64,000 bases of DNA from Pelagovum sp. HNIBRBA483 (GCF_040931995.1 NZ_CP162412.1:248001-312000), one strand, 5' to 3'. Counted from the first letter of the stretch, positions 46,948-56,306 are shown. Made by a program: numbers and translations. The notes: a model not told the origin generated them from the letters alone.

Positions 46948-47005
46948 ATTGACGAGTCAATAAAAACCCATCTAGGTTTGCAATGCAAATAAAATATCAG
47001 ATGGG
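46948..47005. promoter_or_regulatory. choX-betI divergent operator candidates
   Basis: Within the 93 bp between the divergent starts are three inverted repeats: ATTGAC-GA-GTCAAT at 46948-46961, TTTGCA-A-TGCAAA at 46977-46989, and CCCATCT...AGATGGG at 46967-46973 and 46999-47005 enclosing the second. They are fit sites for the dimeric repressor BetI encoded here, which responds to choline. Which one is the true operator cannot be decided by reading. Confidence 0.5.
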
Positions 47006-47011
47006 ACCGTG

Positions 47012-47596
47012 ATGCCAAAGCTCGGAATGGAGCCGATACGCCGCGATGCGCTGGTCAAAGCGACCATCGCCGAGATCGGCGCAGCGGGCACGCTGAGCGT
47101 TACGGTCAGCCAGATCGCGCGGCGGGCAGGGGTGTCCAGCGCACTGGCGCATCACTATTTCGGCGGCAAGGAGCAGATTTTCGAAGCCGCCATGCGCTTC
47201 ACGCTTGATGTCTACTCCGCAGAGGTGCGCGGCGCTCTGGTCATGGCAAAGGATCACCGCTCCCGCGTCGAGGCGATTGTGCGCGCCTCCTTCTCGCCCC
47301 GCAATTTCCGGCGCGAAACCGTGGCGGCATGGATGAACTTCTACGTTCTGGCGCAGGTGTCTGAGGAGGCCCGCCGCCTTCTGACGATCTATCAGCGTCG
47401 CCTGCGCTCCAACCTCGCACATGATCTGCGCCCGCTCGTCGGCGCCCGCGCGCGCAGCGCTGCCGACCGTATCGCCGCCCTCATTGACGGTGTCTACCTC
47501 CAGCAATCGCTTGGCCGCAACGCCCCCGATGGCGCACAGGCGATTGCAGAAGTCCTCGGCTATCTCGATCTCGAACTCGCGAAAGGTCTTTCATGA
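47012..47596 (+). CDS. betI: BetI, choline-responsive TetR-family repressor
   Basis: A 194-residue regulator. ATG at 47012 gives the BetI start MPKLGMEPIRRDALVKATI. The helix-turn-helix is VSQIARRAGVSSALAHHYFGGKEQIFEAAMR. The rest follows the BetI pattern (WMNFYVLAQVSEEARRLLTIYQRRLRSNL in part; IAALIDGVYLQQSL). BetI represses betaine synthesis genes and is released by choline. It is the first gene of betI-betC-betA and divergent from choX, so it probably controls both sides. The stop overlaps the betC start by 4 bp. Confidence 0.94.
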   Translation: MPKLGMEPIRRDALVKATIAEIGAAGTLSVTVSQIARRAGVSSALAHHYFGGKEQIFEAAMRFTLDVYSAEVRGALVMAKDHRSRVEAIVRASFSPRNFRRETVAAWMNFYVLAQVSEEARRLLTIYQRRLRSNLAHDLRPLVGARARSAADRIAALIDGVYLQQSLGRNAPDGAQAIAEVLGYLDLELAKGLS

Positions 47597-49107
47597 CGCG
47601 CCCGAACATCCTTATTCTGATGGTGGATCAGCTCAACGGCACGCTTTTCCCAGACGGCCCCGCCGAGTGGCTTCATACGCCCAATCTGCGCAAACTGGCC
47701 GCCCGCTCTGCCCGCTTCGCCAATGCTTACACTGCCAGCCCGCTCTGCGCGCCGGGTCGGGCGGCGTTCATGTCCGGCCAGTTGCCCAGCCAGAACGGCG
47801 TTTATGATAACGCCGCCGAGTTCTCGTCCTCCATTCCAACCTACGCCCACCACCTCCGCCGCGCGGGCTATCAGACCTGCCTGTCTGGCAAGATGCATTT
47901 CGTCGGCCCTGATCAGCTTCATGGGTTCGAGGAGCGGCTGACCACCGATATCTACCCGCCCGATTTCGGCTGGACGCCCGACTACCGCAAACCCGGCGAG
48001 CGGATTGACTGGTGGTATCACAACATGGGTTCGGTCACCGGCGCGGGCGTGGCCGAGATCACCAACCAGCTCGAATATGATGACGAGGTTGCCTACAACG
48101 CCCGCGCCCGCATTTACGATTATGCGCGCGGCGCGGATGAGCGCCCTTGGGCGCTGACCGTCAGCTTTACCCATCCGCATGACCCCTACGTTGCCCGCCG
48201 CAAATACTGGGATCTTTATGAGGAGTGCGCCCATCTCGCGCCCACGGTCGCCCCGATCGCCTACGAGGATCATGACCCCCACAGCCAGCGGATTTTTGAC
48301 GCCAATGACTGGCGCAGCTTTGATCTGACCGATGAAATGGTCGCCCGTTCGCGCCGCGCCTACTTCGCCAACATCTCCTATATCGACGATAAAATCGGCG
48401 AGATCATAGAGGCATTGGAAACCACCCGTCAGGCAGAGAACACCATCATCCTCTTCGTCTCTGATCACGGCGATATGCTTGGCGAGCGCGGTCTGTGGTT
48501 CAAAATGTCCTTCTTCGAAGGCTCCGCCCGCGTGCCAATGATGATCGCCGCGCCGAAGGTCGCCGCAGGCCGGATCGACACGCCCGTATCGAATATCGAC
48601 GTCTGCCCCACGCTCTGCGATCTGGCAGGCATCGACATCTCCGAAATCATGCCGTGGACAACCGGCGAAAGCCTTGTGCCGCTTGCCAACGGCACCCCGC
48701 GCACCAGCCCCGTCGCGATGGAATACGCGGCCGAGGCCAGCTACGCCCCGATGGTCGCGCTGCGTCAGGGGCAGTGGAAGTATACCCGTTGTTCGCTCGA
48801 CCCTGATCAACTGTTCGATCTGGAGTCTGATCCGCATGAGTTGGTGAACCTCGCGGGCGATCCGGCCCACGCCAGCACCTTGGCCGAGTTCCAAGCCATC
48901 GCTGTTGCCTGCTGGGATCTTGCCCGCTTCGATGCGGATGTCCGTAGTTCGCAGGCGCGGCGCTGGGTGGTCTACGAGGCATTGCGTAACGGCAGTTATT
49001 TCCCTTGGGATTACCAGCCCCTGCAAAAGGCATCCGAGCGCTACATGCGCAATCACATGGATCTCAATATCCTCGAAGAAAGTAAGCGTTTCCCGCGTGG
49101 TGAGTAA
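47593..49107 (+). CDS. betC: Choline sulfatase
   Basis: A 504-residue arylsulfatase-type enzyme. The formylglycine motif C-x-P-x-R is Cys52-A-P-G-Arg (SPLCAPGRAAFMSGQ); metal ligands include the N-terminal MVDQLNG and the later FVSDHGDMLGERGLWFK. The C-terminal tail with the long RRWVVYEALRNGSYFPWDYQPLQ is a choline sulfatase feature linked to tetramer formation. It hydrolyses choline-O-sulfate, a common marine and plant osmolyte, to choline and sulfate. A separate formylglycine-generating enzyme is needed and is not in the window. Confidence 0.95.
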   Translation: MTRPNILILMVDQLNGTLFPDGPAEWLHTPNLRKLAARSARFANAYTASPLCAPGRAAFMSGQLPSQNGVYDNAAEFSSSIPTYAHHLRRAGYQTCLSGKMHFVGPDQLHGFEERLTTDIYPPDFGWTPDYRKPGERIDWWYHNMGSVTGAGVAEITNQLEYDDEVAYNARARIYDYARGADERPWALTVSFTHPHDPYVARRKYWDLYEECAHLAPTVAPIAYEDHDPHSQRIFDANDWRSFDLTDEMVARSRRAYFANISYIDDKIGEIIEALETTRQAENTIILFVSDHGDMLGERGLWFKMSFFEGSARVPMMIAAPKVAAGRIDTPVSNIDVCPTLCDLAGIDISEIMPWTTGESLVPLANGTPRTSPVAMEYAAEASYAPMVALRQGQWKYTRCSLDPDQLFDLESDPHELVNLAGDPAHASTLAEFQAIAVACWDLARFDADVRSSQARRWVVYEALRNGSYFPWDYQPLQKASERYMRNHMDLNILEESKRFPRGE

Positions 49108-49143
49108 CCGATGCGATTTGCATCGCGAGTGTAAGGAAGTCGA

Positions 49144-50802
49144 ATGAAAGCGGAATTTGTTATCGTGGGCGCAGGCAGCGCGGGCTGTGCCATGGCGTAT
49201 CGGCTCGCTGCGGCAGGGCGCAAGGTCATCGTCATCGAATTCGGCGGCTCAGATGCTGGCCCACTCATCCAGATGCCGGGCGCGCTCTCCTATCCGATGA
49301 ATATGAAGCTCTATGATTGGGGCTACAAAACCGAGCCGGAGCCGCATCTGGGCGGGCGCAGGCTGGTGTGTCCGCGCGGCAAGGTGATCGGCGGATCATC
49401 GAGCATCAACGGTATGATTTATGTGCGCGGCCACGCGCATGATTTCGATCATTGGCGCGATCAGGGCGCGGCCGGCTGGGGCTATGCCGATGTGCTGCCT
49501 TATTACAAACGGATGGAGGATTGGCACGATGGCGGTCATGGCGGCGACCCCGCTTGGCGTGGCAAGGGCGGTCCGCTGCACGTCACCCGTGGCCGGCGCG
49601 ATAACCCGCTGGTGCAGGCTTTCGTCAAAGCAGGCGGCGAGGCGGGCTACCCCGTCACCGGCGATTATAATGGCGAGCAGCAGGAAGGCTTCGGCGCCTT
49701 TGATATGACCGTCTGGAAAGGCCGCCGTTGGTCCGCTGCCAGCGCCTACCTCAAGCCCGCGCAAAAAACCGGCAACTGCACCGTGGTGCGCGGCCTCGCC
49801 CGCCGCATCGTCATTGAGGATGGCCGCGCCACTGGAGTCGAAATCGCGCAAGGCGATCAGATCTCCGTGGTCGAGGCCAGCAACGAGGTGATCATCGCAG
49901 CCTCCGCGCTGAACTCCCCCAAACTCCTGATGCTGTCGGGTATCGGCCCCGCCGCGCATCTTGCCGAACACGGTATTCCCGTGGTGGCGGACCGCCCCGG
50001 CGTCGGTGAAAACCTGCAAGACCATCTGGAACTTTATATCCAGATGGCCGCCAGCCAGCCGGTGAGCCTTTTCAAATACTGGAATATCTTCGGCAAGGCA
50101 TGGGTCGGTCTGCAATGGCTTCTGGCAAAAACCGGCCCGGGTGCCTCCAACCAGTTCGAAAGCTGCGGCTTCATCCGCTCGTCAGCGGGCATTGATTACC
50201 CCGACATCCAGTACCACTTCCTGCCCATCGCCGTCCGCTATGACGGGCAGGCAGCGGCAGAGGGCCACGGCTTCCAAGCCCATGTCGGCCCGATGCGCTC
50301 CAAGTCACGCGGCAACGTGACCCTGCGCAGCGCCGATCCGGATGCCGATCCGGTGATCCGGTTCAACTACATGTCCCATCCCGATGATTGGCAGGAGTTC
50401 CGCACCGCGATCCGCCTCACCCGCGAAATCTTCGCGCAACCGGCCTTCGCGCCCTATGTTCGGCACGAGATCCAGCCCGGCGCTGATGTGCAAAGCGACG
50501 ATGCGCTTGATGATTTCATCCGTGAACACGCCGAAAGCGCCTATCACCCTTGCGGCACTTGCAAGATGGGCGCGGCGAGTGACCCAACGGCCGTCGTCGA
50601 TCCCCATGCCCGCGTCATTGGCGTTGACGGGTTGCGCGTGGCGGACAGCTCGATCTTCCCGCGCATCACCAACGGTAACCTCAACGCGCCGTCGATCATG
50701 GTGGGCGAAAAGGTCAGTGACCTGCTCCTTGGGCGCGATCCCCTCGCCCCCGATAACGCCAAGCCGTGGGTTCACCCCGACTGGCAAAACGCCCAACGTT
50801 AA
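49144..50802 (+). CDS. betA: Choline dehydrogenase (GMC oxidoreductase)
   Basis: A 552-residue GMC-family flavoenzyme. FAD site: [21 protein letters not shown] signature 1 [18 protein letters not shown]; signature 2 [16 protein letters not shown]; active-site region [13 protein letters not shown] with the catalytic His, and the final [14 protein letters not shown]. It oxidises choline to betaine aldehyde, feeding the respiratory chain. It follows betC by 36 bp. The next enzyme, betaine aldehyde dehydrogenase (betB), is missing from this operon, unlike the common betICBA order, and must be elsewhere. Confidence 0.93.
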   Translation: MKAEFVIVGAGSAGCAMAYRLAAAGRKVIVIEFGGSDAGPLIQMPGALSYPMNMKLYDWGYKTEPEPHLGGRRLVCPRGKVIGGSSSINGMIYVRGHAHDFDHWRDQGAAGWGYADVLPYYKRMEDWHDGGHGGDPAWRGKGGPLHVTRGRRDNPLVQAFVKAGGEAGYPVTGDYNGEQQEGFGAFDMTVWKGRRWSAASAYLKPAQKTGNCTVVRGLARRIVIEDGRATGVEIAQGDQISVVEASNEVIIAASALNSPKLLMLSGIGPAAHLAEHGIPVVADRPGVGENLQDHLELYIQMAASQPVSLFKYWNIFGKAWVGLQWLLAKTGPGASNQFESCGFIRSSAGIDYPDIQYHFLPIAVRYDGQAAAEGHGFQAHVGPMRSKSRGNVTLRSADPDADPVIRFNYMSHPDDWQEFRTAIRLTREIFAQPAFAPYVRHEIQPGADVQSDDALDDFIREHAESAYHPCGTCKMGAASDPTAVVDPHARVIGVDGLRVADSSIFPRITNGNLNAPSIMVGEKVSDLLLGRDPLAPDNAKPWVHPDWQNAQR

Positions 50803-50811
50803 GCCGCGCAT

Positions 50812-50843
50812 GGCGGGCAGGGTGGAAGAGCGCCCCACCCGCC
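50812..50843. terminator. Hairpin between betA and the DUF1330 gene
   Basis: GGCGGG...CCCGCC with an inner GGTGG/CCACC pairing, in the 51-bp gap between convergent genes. No T-run, so only a weak terminator call. Confidence 0.4.
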
Positions 50844-50853
50844 GAGCGCGCCG

Positions 50854-51180
50854 TCACCCCGCCTTCAGATAGGGGATAGTTCCGGCAATATCCGTGTCGT
50901 CGATCACGCGGAAGTTGGAATGGCTCCCCGCCTGCCGTGCCTGTCCATAGGGCGCGTATTCAGGGTCCGCCGCAAAAGCATCCAGCGCCGCGCGGGACGG
51001 GAACTCCAGTATCGCAATCAGTGTGCTGCCGTTTGCTTCGCCTTCCAATGTCTCGATATTGCCGCTGCGGGAGAGGTATTTCCCGCCATGTTTTTCAACC
51101 AACTTATGCACGTTGCCAGCATATTCCGGCACCCAGCCATCGTCGGTCACGGTAATGTCTGCAATTAAATAAACACTCAT
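50854..51180 (-). CDS. DUF1330 family protein
   Basis: A 108-residue protein. The ATG at 51180 has AGGAG at correct spacing; the frame upstream is open but not coding-like. The dimeric alpha/beta ferredoxin-like fold of DUF1330 is visible: YLIADITVTDDGWVPEYAGNVHKLVEKHGGKYL (in part), IAILEFPSRAALDAFAADPEYAPYGQAR. Members resemble small antibiotic-biosynthesis-type monooxygenases, but no function is proven. It is divergent from an HxlR regulator with two palindromes between them, so it is very likely a target of that regulator. Confidence 0.85.
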   Translation of the reverse strand: MSVYLIADITVTDDGWVPEYAGNVHKLVEKHGGKYLSRSGNIETLEGEANGSTLIAILEFPSRAALDAFAADPEYAPYGQARQAGSHSNFRVIDDTDIAGTIPYLKAG

Positions 51181-51257
51181 GGTTTCGCTCCTATTCTGTG
51201 GCCGGTCGGATAGACCGAGCCGATGCCAGACAGCCTGCCAAACGCCCGCGACACCCC

Positions 51258-51295
51258 TCCAGTCCCGAAACTGGAGCGGCCAGTACAGAAACTGG
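51258..51295. promoter_or_regulatory. Twin operator between DUF1330 and HxlR genes
   Basis: Two inverted repeats: TCCAGT-CCCGAA-ACTGGA at 51258-51275 and CCAGT-ACAGAA-ACTGG at 51280-51295. Their centres are 21 bp apart, two helical turns, so two regulator dimers would sit on the same face. HxlR proteins bind as dimers to such sites. Confidence 0.65.
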
Positions 51296-51352
51296 ACTAG
51301 CCCGATGCAGCGTATGGGGTACGATGGCAGCACATAGCACAGGGGGAGTGAC

Positions 51353-52045
51353 ATGGCTCAAGCTGGATACAAGCAATTCTGCCCGCTCGCGATGGCGGCT
51401 GAAATTCTCTGCACCCGCTGGACGATGGTTCTGATGCGCGAGTTGATCGCCGGTTCCACCCGTTTCAACGACCTGCGCCGTGGCGTGCCGAAAATGTCGC
51501 CAACGCTCCTTTCCCAACGCCTCAAGGATTTGGAAGAAGCTGGCATCGTCGAGCGTAAACCCGTTCCTTCCGAGCGCGGCGTCTTTGAATACAGCTTAAC
51601 GGAAGCTGGCCGTGATCTGCGCGAGGTGGTCATCGCCATGGGCATGTGGGGGCAGAAATGGGTCGAGTCTTCCCTCTCGCTCAAGAACCTCGATCCCTCG
51701 CTCCTGATGTGGGACATGCGCCGCAACCTGAACCCCGATCCGCTGCCCGACAAACGCACCGTGATCCAGTTTCTGTATCACGACCTCCCCTCCACCAAGC
51801 GCGACTGGTGGCTGGTGATCGAACCGGCAGGCGAGGTGGACCTCTGCTGGGCCGATCCCGGCTTCGAGGTTGATCTCTACGTCTCAACCGACCTGCGGAC
51901 CATGACCGCGATCTGGATGGGCGTCACCGACGTGGAGACGGAGCGCGACAAGTTCGAGTTCACCGGCCCGCGCGAGATTTCCTCTACAATCCAGACATGG
52001 CTCGGCCTCAGCCCCTTCGCCGTGCAGAAAAAGCTTGTTTCTTGA
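51353..52045 (+). CDS. HxlR-family regulator with C-terminal SCP2-like domain
   Basis: A 230-residue protein. Residues 1-105 are the HxlR winged helix: CPLAMAAEILCTRWTMVLMRELIAGSTRFNDLRRG (in part) and MSPTLLSQRLKDLEEAGIVERK. Residues about 120-225 form an extra domain (VIQFLYHDL, WWLVIEPAGEVDLCWADPGFEVDLYVSTDLRTM in part) resembling SCP2-type lipid-binding folds, which may bind a hydrophobic effector. Most HxlR proteins are about 110-130 residues, so this is the long subclass. Divergent from the DUF1330 gene with a twin operator. Confidence 0.88.
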   Translation: MAQAGYKQFCPLAMAAEILCTRWTMVLMRELIAGSTRFNDLRRGVPKMSPTLLSQRLKDLEEAGIVERKPVPSERGVFEYSLTEAGRDLREVVIAMGMWGQKWVESSLSLKNLDPSLLMWDMRRNLNPDPLPDKRTVIQFLYHDLPSTKRDWWLVIEPAGEVDLCWADPGFEVDLYVSTDLRTMTAIWMGVTDVETERDKFEFTGPREISSTIQTWLGLSPFAVQKKLVS

Positions 52046-52060
52046 GTAGGGCCACCGCGC

Positions 52061-52645
52061 CTAATTGCCCGCATCAAAGACCGACAGCGCCAGCTCCAGC
52101 GAGTCGCGCACTGTGGCGCGATCCGCTCCGCCCGCGCGTTGCATGATCGCCAGCCCGATCTGCGCACCCAGATAATGCGCGCCTGTCTCAATGGATACGC
52201 CACCCAGATCGTCCCCCGCATCGCGGCACCGCTGTAGCACCTCGCGATAGGCACCCTCCGCCGCGTGATCGAGCGTCTCTATCCGCTCTTGCGTCACTGG
52301 CCCGAATCTGTGCTTGCCGTTCCGCATTTTGTAGAACATGCAGCCCGTCGCCATCCGCGGATCGTCGCAGGCAAACTCAACCAGCTTCGCCAGTATCTCT
52401 CCCAGCCTGTCCCCTTGCTCTAGGATGCCGAAAACATCACCCAGAACGTTATCCGCATAACGGTCCAGCGCCGCTCTGGTCAGCCCGTCCTCGTTGCCAA
52501 ATTCCCGATAGACCGACGGCTTTGAAACGGATGCAAGCTGGCAGACGGTATTCATCGAAACATCCGCAGGATTGGCCTTCCAATAGGCATCAATCGCCAC
52601 ATCAAGCAGTTTCTCTGCGTCTAGCTTCTTTGGTCTACCGCGCAT
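52061..52645 (-). CDS. TetR-family transcriptional regulator
   Basis: A 194-residue protein. N-terminal helix-turn-helix: GRPKKLDAEKLLDVAIDAYW, then VSMNTVCQLASVSKPSVYREFGNEDGL, with RE in place of the usual HY/YH at the recognition helix end. The C-terminal ligand domain (ACDDPRMATGCMFYKMRNGKHRFG) has no close known relative that I can name. It is divergent from a small membrane-protein gene; two palindromes stand between them. It probably represses itself and that gene. Confidence 0.88.
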   Translation of the reverse strand: MRGRPKKLDAEKLLDVAIDAYWKANPADVSMNTVCQLASVSKPSVYREFGNEDGLTRAALDRYADNVLGDVFGILEQGDRLGEILAKLVEFACDDPRMATGCMFYKMRNGKHRFGPVTQERIETLDHAAEGAYREVLQRCRDAGDDLGGVSIETGAHYLGAQIGLAIMQRAGGADRATVRDSLELALSVFDAGN

Positions 52646-52656
52646 TGTTTAATCGT

Positions 52657-52722
52657 ATACCTTTTTATACTAACCGGTATTTAATTCTTGACCCAAGTGA
52701 GAATTTATTCGTACCAATTGGT
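52657..52722. promoter_or_regulatory. TetR / membrane protein divergent operator candidates
   Basis: ATACC-N14-GGTAT at 52657-52680, with an extra ATAC in between, and the perfect palindrome ACCAATTGGT at 52713-52722. A TTGACC (-35 like) is at 52687-52692. This 115-bp AT-rich gap is a plausible TetR-regulated divergent promoter. Confidence 0.45.
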
Positions 52723-52760
52723 GCATAATTCATTCACGCACTGCCCGCAAAGGACATTCG

Positions 52761-53294
52761 ATGTCGGATTCACTGGTTTCTACACTAGGTTTGCTCCTCT
52801 GTCTCGCCCCTGCGCTGGTGCACGGGGTCGAGGTTATTCGCCCGCTCTGGGCGCGGTGGGTGGTCAATTGGGTGCTACCGTTCTTTGCCCCCGGCGTGCC
52901 AAAGCCCAAACAGTTCCTGACCCATGATACACAGCTCGCCATGCTGGACGGCGCGCTGGGCGCGGCTCCGGATGAGCGCCGCCGCGCAGGTGAGGATTAC
53001 ATCTTCCTCATGCTCTTCGAGCAGCGGCAGGGCGCCTTGGCCTTTCTCGCCATCGCCGCGGGCGTCGCCTATGGCTTCGCCCAGCCATTAGCAGACCGGC
53101 ATATGCTGCACTTCATTCTGGCGATCATGTCTGCGCTGTTCATGCTGGTTAACGCCAATCATGCAGGCATCCGGTTTCTGGGAACGCATCCCAGAATCTC
53201 TCACAACGGCCGTAATGTGGGGCTTGTTTTTGCACCGTTCTGGGCGCTGTCCACTGCGCTGAACTTTCTGGCGTTCCAAGCCGCAACCATGTGA
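52761..53294 (+). CDS. Uncharacterised small membrane protein
   Basis: A 177-residue protein with about four membrane helices: an N-terminal one (SLVSTLGLLLCLAPALVHGV), a central pair (GALAFLAIAAGVAYGFAQPLA and MLHFILAIMSALFMLVNANHAGI) and a last one (VFAPFWALSTALNFLAF). A cytosolic or periplasmic loop between about 40 and 90 is charged (DERRRAGEDYIFLMLFEQRQ). I do not recognise the family. The gene is divergent from a TetR regulator, so it may be an inducible membrane function such as stress response or efflux help. Confidence 0.65.
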   Translation: MSDSLVSTLGLLLCLAPALVHGVEVIRPLWARWVVNWVLPFFAPGVPKPKQFLTHDTQLAMLDGALGAAPDERRRAGEDYIFLMLFEQRQGALAFLAIAAGVAYGFAQPLADRHMLHFILAIMSALFMLVNANHAGIRFLGTHPRISHNGRNVGLVFAPFWALSTALNFLAFQAATM

Positions 53295-53302
53295 TCGCGC
53301 GG

Positions 53303-54547
53303 CTAGGACGCTGGGATGTACAGCGTCTGCACCGCCCCGCCTTCTGCGTGATTGCTAACTTCAAGGTGGCCGCCCAATCGCAGGGCGGCCTCCATCGCGA
53401 TGGTCAAACCGATCCCCAAACCACGAACCGTTCCGTGTCCTTCGGTCAACCGTGCAAACCCGCCTATCACATCCGTTAGACGGTCGCGATCAAAGCCGGT
53501 GCCAGCGTCCACGAATGCAATGCTGACATAGTCGTCATCATCGTCGATGCGCACGGTCAACGGCACGTTTGAAGGGGTGTATTTCTTAACGTTGTCGAGC
53601 AGCTCGGCAATGGCAGCCTCAAGGATTTCCTTGTTAGTCAGGAATACTTGCCGCGACCGGACATCAAAGAAAAGTGGCCGATCAGGAGCGTCTTCAAAGA
53701 ACGCCCGCGTCGTCTTCTCGACAAAATCAGCAATATCAGTGCGCACGAGCATATCGCTCCGGTCATCTTCTCGCAGCGCAACAAGTTTGTCCGATTTGCC
53801 AACCATCTCGGTGATGCGCATGCCGGAATCGTGGATCATATCCACTTTCTCCGCAGTGGCATTATCAAGCTCCGTATTCTCCCGTAACAGGCTGGTCAGC
53901 CCGACAATGGCGTTCAGCGGCGTTCTGATTTCGTGATTCACGCTACGGAGGAACTGAAGCCGGCTCTCTCCCAATGACTTCGAAAGCCGCAGCGCCTTGT
54001 TCAACTCGCTGCCGAATTTCGAGTGATAAAACGAGAAATAGGCAAGTTCCGCCCCGACCATCGAAAAAATGGTCAAACCCACCAGCAGGGTTGAGACAAG
54101 AAGCGCCGTATTATCGACAATTTCGAAGTTCGACAAAAGATAAAAGTGAAGGAAAATCGAAACCAGCCACAGCAGAAACGACAGGCCCGCCAACGCGGCT
54201 GTAAGGCGCTTGTACCTGTCCCAGTCAAAAAGCGCGAAGGGCAATCCGGCGGTAAGTACAAACATGAAGGAAAGATGCCCATCATCATGCACCACTAATG
54301 ACCCCCAGAAAATCGCCGCATTGGCAGCCAGAATCCACACGATACGCGCGCTGAAATGTTTCTCGACAGAGTGCAGAAATATCGCGGCCAAAAAGCCTGC
54401 AACCGAAAGCCCCGCCGCCGAGAACAAATGCGGCGCCCTCAACATCAGGGCCAGCAACGCCCAAGCGATCCCAAAGACCAGCGCCAGCCTGACGAGCGTT
54501 TTGGACAGAAAGATATTTGTGTCGTCACCAGCGGTTTGGGCGGGCAT
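53303..54547 (-). CDS. Membrane-bound sensor histidine kinase (orphan)
   Basis: A 414-residue protein from the ATG at 54547; the frame is open further upstream but overlaps trhO. Five to six membrane helices fill residues 15-175. The dimerisation/phosphoacceptor helix has SVNHEIRTPLNAIVGL with His205, and the ATPase part has AELLDNVKKYTPSN (N box), FVDAGTGFDRDRL (G1-like) and GLGIGLTIAMEAALRLGG (G2). No periplasmic sensor domain, no PAS and no receiver domain. No response regulator is adjacent. It may sense membrane state or work with a distant partner. Confidence 0.85.
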   Translation of the reverse strand: MPAQTAGDDTNIFLSKTLVRLALVFGIAWALLALMLRAPHLFSAAGLSVAGFLAAIFLHSVEKHFSARIVWILAANAAIFWGSLVVHDDGHLSFMFVLTAGLPFALFDWDRYKRLTAALAGLSFLLWLVSIFLHFYLLSNFEIVDNTALLVSTLLVGLTIFSMVGAELAYFSFYHSKFGSELNKALRLSKSLGESRLQFLRSVNHEIRTPLNAIVGLTSLLRENTELDNATAEKVDMIHDSGMRITEMVGKSDKLVALREDDRSDMLVRTDIADFVEKTTRAFFEDAPDRPLFFDVRSRQVFLTNKEILEAAIAELLDNVKKYTPSNVPLTVRIDDDDDYVSIAFVDAGTGFDRDRLTDVIGGFARLTEGHGTVRGLGIGLTIAMEAALRLGGHLEVSNHAEGGAVQTLYIPAS

Positions 54548-54692
54548 GTTTTTCCAGTCGGAGCTTCCTGTTCTCAAAACGTTACCAGTTTCCCGCGGGT
54601 CGCGCCACTGTCGGGCACGTCCGTCAAAATCGCCGCTTCCGGTACCTGACGCAATACGCTCGAGGTGGCTCAGAATGAAGTGCTGCTGCGGC

Positions 54693-55595
54693 TCACGCCC
54701 CCAAATGCCGCTCGCCGCGTTTCTTCGCCAGCGCGATCTGCTTTTGCCGCTCGCGGAAACGCGCCTTGTCGGCTTCGCTCGTCTCGTCATGGCACAGATG
54801 GCAGGACACGCCTTCCTCATATTCCGGCTTTGCACGATCTTCCGGCAGGATCGGGCGGCGGCAGGCATGGCACAGCTCATGCGGGCCTTCCTTCAGCCCG
54901 TGTTCCACCGATACCCGCCCGTCAAACACGAAACAGGCGCCGTTCCACAGGCTCTTCTCGGCGGGCACATCTTCCAAGTATTTCAAGATACCACCCTTCA
55001 GGTGATAAACCTCCTCAACCCCCTGTTGCAGCAGGTAGTTGGTCGATTTCTCACAACGGATACCGCCGGTGCAGAACATTGCGATCCGCTTGTTATGGAA
55101 ACGCTCCTTGTTTTCCTCCCACCACAGAGGAAACTCGCCAAAGCTCTTGGTCAGCGGGTCTTCGGCCCCTTCGAAGGTGCCTATCGCGACTTCGTAATCG
55201 TTGCGCGTATCAATCACCGCCACATCCGGCGCCGATATCAGCTCGTTCCAATCAGCTGGCGCCACATAATGCCCGACCGAGGCACGCGGATCGACGTCAG
55301 GTTGCCCCATCGTGACGATCTCTTTTTTCAGCCGCACCTTCATCCGCGCAAACGGTTCTTCCTCGGCGGTGCTTTCTTTCCACTCCAGATCGGCACAGCC
55401 GGGCAGGGCGCGGATATGCGCCAGCGCCGCGTCAATGCCCGCGCGTGATCCGGCGATGGTGCCATTGATTCCCTCGCGGGCCAGCAGCAACGTTCCCTTG
55501 ACACCCTCGCGCTGGCACAGATCAAAGAGCGGTCCCTTCAGCGCGGCAGGATCGGGGAAAGGGGTGAAGTGGTAGAGAGCGGCTATCGTGTACAT
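54693..55595 (-). CDS. trhO: TrhO, tRNA U34 hydroxylase (rhodanese family)
   Basis: A 300-residue protein. ATG at 55595 ([15 protein letters not shown]) chosen. N-terminal TrhO/UPF0176 domain ([20 protein letters not shown]), then the rhodanese domain with [20 protein letters not shown] and catalytic Cys175 in [14 protein letters not shown], and a C-terminal CHAC...CHLC segment, possibly zinc-binding. TrhO makes 5-hydroxyuridine at the tRNA wobble position, an O2-dependent step before further modification. Divergent from pncA with 105 bp between. Confidence 0.93.
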   Translation of the reverse strand: MYTIAALYHFTPFPDPAALKGPLFDLCQREGVKGTLLLAREGINGTIAGSRAGIDAALAHIRALPGCADLEWKESTAEEEPFARMKVRLKKEIVTMGQPDVDPRASVGHYVAPADWNELISAPDVAVIDTRNDYEVAIGTFEGAEDPLTKSFGEFPLWWEENKERFHNKRIAMFCTGGIRCEKSTNYLLQQGVEEVYHLKGGILKYLEDVPAEKSLWNGACFVFDGRVSVEHGLKEGPHELCHACRRPILPEDRAKPEYEEGVSCHLCHDETSEADKARFRERQKQIALAKKRGERHLGA

Positions 55596-55700
55596 ATGCG
55601 GCCCATAATACTTGCGGTTGCAACGCACAATAGCGCGGATTGACCCATACCCGCAGCAACGATAGTTTTGTCGAACACTCACTTTTAGATTGTTTATTTT

Positions 55701-56306
55701 ATGCAGACTCCGGAACACGCCCTCGTCGTGGTTGACGTCCAGAACGACTTTTGTCCTGGCGGGGCGCTTGCTGTCGCCGAAGGGGATCAGATTGTCCCCG
55801 GAATCAATGCGTTAATGAAGCAGTTTCACACTGTTGTGCTTACGCAGGATTGGCATCCTGCGGGCCATTCCTCCTTCGCTTCCTCGCATGCGGGCAAGGC
55901 GCCGATGGAGCTGATCGACATGCCCTACGGGGCGCAAGTTCTCTGGCCCGATCATTGCGTTCAGGGCAGCACTGGTGCGGCGTTCCATCCGGATCTCGAA
56001 ACAGACCGCGCCAGCCTGATCATTCGCAAGGGCGCGAACCCCGAGATCGACAGTTATTCCGCGTTTTTCGAGAACGATCGCAAAACGCCGACGGGGCTGG
56101 TGGGCTATCTCCGCAACCTGAATATCAAACAACTGACCTTTGTGGGCCTCGCGACCGATTTTTGCGTCAATTTCTCGGCGCTCGATGCGGCCAGCCTCGG
56201 CTTCGCGGTTTCGGTCAAGTTGGACCTGTGCCGCGGGATTGATCTGGACGGCACTATGGCCGCGACGCTGGAAGGATTTGGGCTGAAAGGGGTCGCCCTT
56301 GAATAG
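55701..56306 (+). CDS. pncA: Nicotinamidase
   Basis: A 201-residue isochorismatase-fold hydrolase. Catalytic triad: Asp12 ([15 protein letters not shown]), Lys110 ([17 protein letters not shown]), Cys155 ([16 protein letters not shown]). Metal ligands are in [12 protein letters not shown] and WPDHCVQGS. It converts nicotinamide to nicotinic acid and ammonia, the first step of the Preiss-Handler NAD salvage. It opens an operon: the next gene, a hybrid kinase, starts inside its end (8-bp overlap), and pncB for the next salvage step follows. Confidence 0.96.
   Translation: MQTPEHALVVVDVQNDFCPGGALAVAEGDQIVPGINALMKQFHTVVLTQDWHPAGHSSFASSHAGKAPMELIDMPYGAQVLWPDHCVQGSTGAAFHPDLETDRASLIIRKGANPEIDSYSAFFENDRKTPTGLVGYLRNLNIKQLTFVGLATDFCVNFSALDAASLGFAVSVKLDLCRGIDLDGTMAATLEGFGLKGVALE

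Noticed and set aside
47560-49056. A 498-codon minus-strand frame opposite betC, and similar long antisense frames opposite gyrB (29988-31241) and the binding protein gene (40103-41329)
   Set aside because: All mirror well-supported genes and have no protein-family features; long antisense frames are common at this GC content.
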